Below, one piece after another: positions 5,512 to 8,008 of a DNA stretch of 8,008 bases. Position 1 is the first letter of the stretch. Every line of letters begins with the position of its first letter. The notes under the pieces are model-generated. The model saw only the letters and a program-made list of their open reading frames with translations. It did no database searches and was not told where the DNA came from. The stretch is from Candidatus Sericytochromatia bacterium (lineage in GTDB: Bacteria; Cyanobacteriota; Sericytochromatia; UBA7694; JACMQJ01): contig JACMQJ010000627.1 of NCBI GenBank assembly GCA_014377055.1, forward strand, positions 1 through 8,008, read 5' to 3'. Position numbers and translations under genes: made by a program.

Positions 5512-6174
5512 ATGACAAACTTAGATAACTTATCAAATGCTATCAGAAATGCTACTGCTGACGGATATGTTTCAGAATCAGAAGCTAGACAAATACAAAA
5601 GTATGCTCTAAAAGACGATAATACTGTAACCAATACAGAAAAATCCTTCCTTAGAGATATTTATAATCCTAATACTAACTCTAATCAGCAAGGTGATATC
5701 TTTTTTACACCAAAATCAAAGAGAATTATGGATCGATTAACAACTTTTGGCGAACAATCTATTTCTAATCAAATGAATAACCTTAGAAATACTAAAAATC
5801 AAGATAATTGGGATAATAGTGAATATATAAATAATGCTGTTCCAGTTTTAATTGATAGTACAGATAATATTCAAGAAAAAATGTATCAGCTCAATAATCT
5901 AAAATCTCAAACTTTTATGGATGGTAATGAATATATTGGGTATGCAAGAGATTTAATTTTAAACAGCATTGATCCTATTGATGTTAAAATGGATTATCTA
6001 AAAAATCTAGGTTTAGATAGCAACGACTACAGAGAAACAGGAAAACAAATCTTACTAAATAGCTATGATGCTCAATCGTCTCGATTATCTGCTTTAAAAA
6101 ACTTTTCATCAGGAGCATCGTTATACACAAGTGACTATCAAGAAATAGAAAATGCTATTCTTAATGATAATTAG
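5512..6174 (+). CDS. Helical-repeat protein with EF-hand-like N-terminal loops, function unknown
   Basis: I do not recognise this 220-residue protein. It has no signal peptide or membrane segment and is rich in Asn, Asp and Ser. Residues 13-24 (NATADGYVSESE) fit an EF-hand loop at positions 1, 5, 6, 8 and 12. Residues 32-43 (ALKDDNTVTNTE) give a weaker second copy with D at 5, V at 8 and E at 12. A low-complexity linker (about 52-66) follows. Then come about four repeats of 32-36 residues (roughly 69-104, 105-141, 142-175, 176-212), each with a [KRQ][ML]xxL helix and an [ED]Y motif (104-105, 140-141, 172-173, 208-209). The layout suggests a helical solenoid with a possible calcium-responsive cap. 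Calcium binding is inference, since position 1 is Asn or Ala. TAGG lies 9 nt before the ATG. It sits between an exported repeat protein and def. Confidence 0.75.
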   Translation: MTNLDNLSNAIRNATADGYVSESEARQIQKYALKDDNTVTNTEKSFLRDIYNPNTNSNQQGDIFFTPKSKRIMDRLTTFGEQSISNQMNNLRNTKNQDNWDNSEYINNAVPVLIDSTDNIQEKMYQLNNLKSQTFMDGNEYIGYARDLILNSIDPIDVKMDYLKNLGLDSNDYRETGKQILLNSYDAQSSRLSALKNFSSGASLYTSDYQEIENAILNDN

Positions 6175-6188
6175 ATAATTCTAATATA

Positions 6189-6197
6189 TGCTATAAT
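6189..6197 (+). promoter_or_regulatory. Extended -10 promoter for def
   Basis: TGCTATAAT is a perfect TGn extended -10 element, 15 bp after the preceding stop codon and about 70 bp before the def ATG. The -35 region is poor, as is common for extended -10 promoters. It would give def and the lipoprotein gene their own transcript. Confidence 0.55.
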
Positions 6198-6266
6198 ACA
6201 ATAGTAGCCTTGTTAACAGTTAAACTATGTTAAGAAGCAAATTTTTGATTTAAGGATAAAAAGTCT

Positions 6267-6872
6267 ATGTCGTTAATGAAAGTTAAATACTTAGGTTCTT
6301 CAGTATTACACAGACAGGCAAAACAAATAAGTGTAATCAATAGAGAAATTATTAATCTTGCAGAAGATATGATAGAAACTATGTATAAATATTGTGGCGT
6401 AGGTTTGGCTGCTCCACAAGTTGGTGTTTCTAAACAAATGATAGTTGTTGATTGTGGTGAAAAATATCAAAAAGAAACTTATATACTAATCAATCCAAAA
6501 ATTGTTAGTCATAAAGGAACACAAATTGATGATGAAGGATGTTTAAGCCTTCCTGGTATGTATCTACCTGTTGTAAGAGCTGATTATGTTGCTGTTGAAG
6601 CAATGGATCTCAGTGGTAAAAAAATAGTCATAGAAGGTAATAAATTATTAGCCAGATGTTTACAACATGAAATAGACCATTTAAATGGTAAAACGTTTGA
6701 TGAAATGGTGTCTGAACCTGAAAAACTAATGCAAGAAATACCACTTTTAAAAGAAAGAATTGAAGCTATTCTGAGAGGAGATGTTTCACCTTTCCCTACA
6801 GATGAAGAAATATCCGAGTTAGAAGCTGCTGAGGCTGAAGAAGCCAAAAATATGGAAAAAGTAAGAGCATAA
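6267..6872 (+). CDS. def: Peptide deformylase with acidic C-terminal extension
   Basis: Peptide deformylase removes the formyl group from the initiator methionine of new proteins at the ribosome, using a metal ion. All three family motifs are intact: GVGLAAPQVG (44-53), EGCLSLPG (90-97) and HEIDHLNG (134-141). The metal ligands are C92, H134 and H138, and E135 is the catalytic acid. At 201 residues it exceeds the E. coli enzyme (169) by a C-terminal tail of about 32 residues that is strongly acidic and alanine-rich. AGGA sits 10 nt before the first ATG. A second in-frame ATG at codon 4 is further from it and less likely. The usual partner fmt is not adjacent; instead a small lipoprotein gene follows after 10 bp. 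Species with several def paralogues exist, so this may be one of two. Confidence 0.95.
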   Translation: MSLMKVKYLGSSVLHRQAKQISVINREIINLAEDMIETMYKYCGVGLAAPQVGVSKQMIVVDCGEKYQKETYILINPKIVSHKGTQIDDEGCLSLPGMYLPVVRADYVAVEAMDLSGKKIVIEGNKLLARCLQHEIDHLNGKTFDEMVSEPEKLMQEIPLLKERIEAILRGDVSPFPTDEEISELEAAEAEEAKNMEKVRA

Positions 6873-6882
6873 GGTAAAATCT

Positions 6883-7158
6883 ATGATTAAAATTATTTTG
6901 ATAACACTATCATTATTTATTATGCTTGCATCATGTGAACAAACACAAAAAGGTGTTGAGCAAGACATTAAGAACACAACTGATAATGTCAAAAATCAGC
7001 TCAATAAAATTGATGATGCAGCCAAAAAGAACTCTAAAGATTTTGGAGACAAAATAAAAGAGGAATCAGATCATCTTGGTGATAGTGCCAAAAGTGCTGT
7101 CGATAAGGTTAATAAAAAAGCTGATAAAGTTATGAAAGACTTACAAACAGACAATTAA
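6883..7158 (+). CDS. Small helical lipoprotein, function unknown
   Basis: This 91-residue protein begins with a lipoprotein signal peptide: hydrophobic residues 4-16 and the lipobox LASC, with Cys18 as the lipidation site. Glu at +2 rather than Asp gives no clear inner-membrane retention signal, so the outer membrane is likely. The mature part is highly charged, rich in Lys, Asp and Asn, and has a heptad-like pattern over residues about 25-88 (VEQDIKN, VKNQLNK, IKEESDHL, VDKVNKKADKVMKDL). That suggests one long amphipathic helix or coiled coil, as in small structural lipoproteins. It starts 10 bp after def, and its AAGG overlaps the def stop region, so the two are co-transcribed. The specific family is not recognised. 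Confidence 0.82.
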   Translation: MIKIILITLSLFIMLASCEQTQKGVEQDIKNTTDNVKNQLNKIDDAAKKNSKDFGDKIKEESDHLGDSAKSAVDKVNKKADKVMKDLQTDN

Positions 7159-7167
7159 TAATATTAT

Positions 7168-7206
7168 AAAAAGGTCAATTATTTAATTATAACTAATCGA
7201 CCTTTT
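7168..7206. terminator. Bidirectional intrinsic terminator between convergent genes
   Basis: AAAAGGTC (7169-7176) pairs with GACCTTTT (7199-7206), an 8-bp stem with four G-C pairs, around a 22-nt AT-rich loop whose ends can pair further. On the plus strand the stem ends in TTTT followed by GCTTTT; on the minus strand it ends in TTTTT. It lies between the lipoprotein stop (7158) and the stop of the leftward gene (7211), so it can end both transcripts. Confidence 0.75.
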
Positions 7207-7210
7207 GCTT

Positions 7211-8008
7211 TTAATTTAGTTTATTTTTTATAGAAATGTCAACATAATCTACTAAATCATCACAAGGGTTTTGCATCTGTGATAACCTCCAAAAATTACG
7301 TCCAGCACTTTTCTTAAAAGACATCTCACCTTCTCGTTTACAAGGTTGACCTGAGTTATTATCAGATACCCTAGTTATTATAGTCCCGGTAAATTTTAAC
7401 TCTTTTGTATCTATCTCTGTAAAGCGACCATTAATAGTTAAGTAATTTTGATTATGTGTATCCTCTTGCTTTCCTGCAACAAATACAGTTCCGTCTAATT
7501 CAGATATTTTTAATTCACCAAATTTACTCCAACTGATCCATTGTAAAGAACAATTTTGTATACCAATCAAGCTTTTTTTGGTTGCTTTATCTTTAACAAG
7601 AGTTTTTATTAGACTATTACTGATATTGTTTATCTGTTTGGGTGTCGATGTAGTTTCATTTACAGAAAACTTCACTGTTTTAGTCCCATCAGCTTTTGAC
7701 CACACACCACTAATTAGATTAGATTGATAAATACCCTTAAATAGACCTGTTTGATTACCTTGATTATCAAATTCTTTGAGGATTACACTATTTTTATTGA
7801 TAGTGCCTCTTAATTTTAATTTACTTTTTAACTCATTTTGCTCATAATAATAATTACCAATAATATTGTTTTTATCAAAACTCAAATTCATAAATATATT
7901 ATATTTTTCATCTATAGTTCCAGAAAAGTTTTTGTAAAAACTGGATTTGTTGATTATTTCTTTAGCTTGTACATCACTAGTAAAAATAGAGCTAGAATAA
8001 GTAATACT
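7211..8008 (-). CDS. Probable exported two-domain protein of unknown function, N-terminus cut by window edge
   Basis: The frame is open from base 8008 to the TAA at 7213-7211 (265 codons). The first ATG at 7891 is therefore internal and the real start lies outside. The visible N-terminus ends a likely signal peptide (hydroxyl-rich stretch then SDVQA before KEIIN, a VxA cleavage site). The first domain is beta-rich: FSGTID, MNLSFDKNNIIGNYYY, KLRGTI, GLFKGIY, ISGVWSKADGTK. It resembles a widespread unnamed envelope domain with a G-x-Y-x-Y...G-x-W pattern. After a short linker, a second domain has three cysteines (QNCSL, GQPCKREGEMSF, NPCDDL) and ends WRLSQMQNPC...DYVDI. Periplasmic disulfide formation is plausible. 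No enzyme motif is seen. It converges on the def-lipoprotein unit and ends at the shared terminator. Confidence 0.75.
   Translation of the reverse strand, partial: SITYSSSIFTSDVQAKEIINKSSFYKNFSGTIDEKYNIFMNLSFDKNNIIGNYYYEQNELKSKLKLRGTINKNSVILKEFDNQGNQTGLFKGIYQSNLISGVWSKADGTKTVKFSVNETTSTPKQINNISNSLIKTLVKDKATKKSLIGIQNCSLQWISWSKFGELKISELDGTVFVAGKQEDTHNQNYLTINGRFTEIDTKELKFTGTIITRVSDNNSGQPCKREGEMSFKKSAGRNFWRLSQMQNPCDDLVDYVDISIKNKLN

Noticed and set aside
6584..6847. 87-residue minus-strand open frame, serine-rich
   Set aside because: It is antisense to the conserved deformylase reading frame, which explains the sequence.

Overview
This AT-rich window (GC about 30 percent by eye) carries compact bacterial genes with clear Shine-Dalgarno sites and gammaproteobacterial-type housekeeping proteins (TrmB, RimI, peptide deformylase). 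Composition, gene style and the many small exported proteins of unknown function suggest a Francisella-like organism. That is recognition from memory, not a database result. I see no tRNA, rRNA, CRISPR array, insertion sequence or prophage gene.

Left block, minus strand (1-1787): a small DUF4177-like protein, then trmB (tRNA m7G46 methyltransferase), then a glycosyltransferase of the MGDG-synthase/GT28 type that runs off the left edge. trmB and the glycosyltransferase are 41 bp apart and probably co-transcribed. A 203-bp divergent intergenic region follows.

Middle block, plus strand (1991-3733): rimI overlaps by one base (TAATG) a gene for a duplicated cysteine-rich protein with two CxxC-x6-CxxC modules. 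A stem-loop/terminator region follows, and then a metal-dependent class I SAM O-methyltransferase.

Envelope-protein block, plus strand (3762-7158): a secreted divergent MltA-like (3D-domain) protein; a secreted protein made of four 22-residue repeats; a leaderless helical-repeat protein with EF-hand-like loops at its N-terminus; and peptide deformylase followed at once by a small lipoprotein. A bidirectional terminator (7168-7206) separates this block from a minus-strand gene that enters from the right edge. That gene encodes a probable exported two-domain protein, and its true start lies outside the window.

No known defence or mobile system is visible. The most distinctive items are the tandem Cys-module protein coupled to rimI, the 22-residue repeat protein with a recent 66-bp duplication, the reduced MltA-like enzyme, and the EF-hand-like helical-repeat protein.
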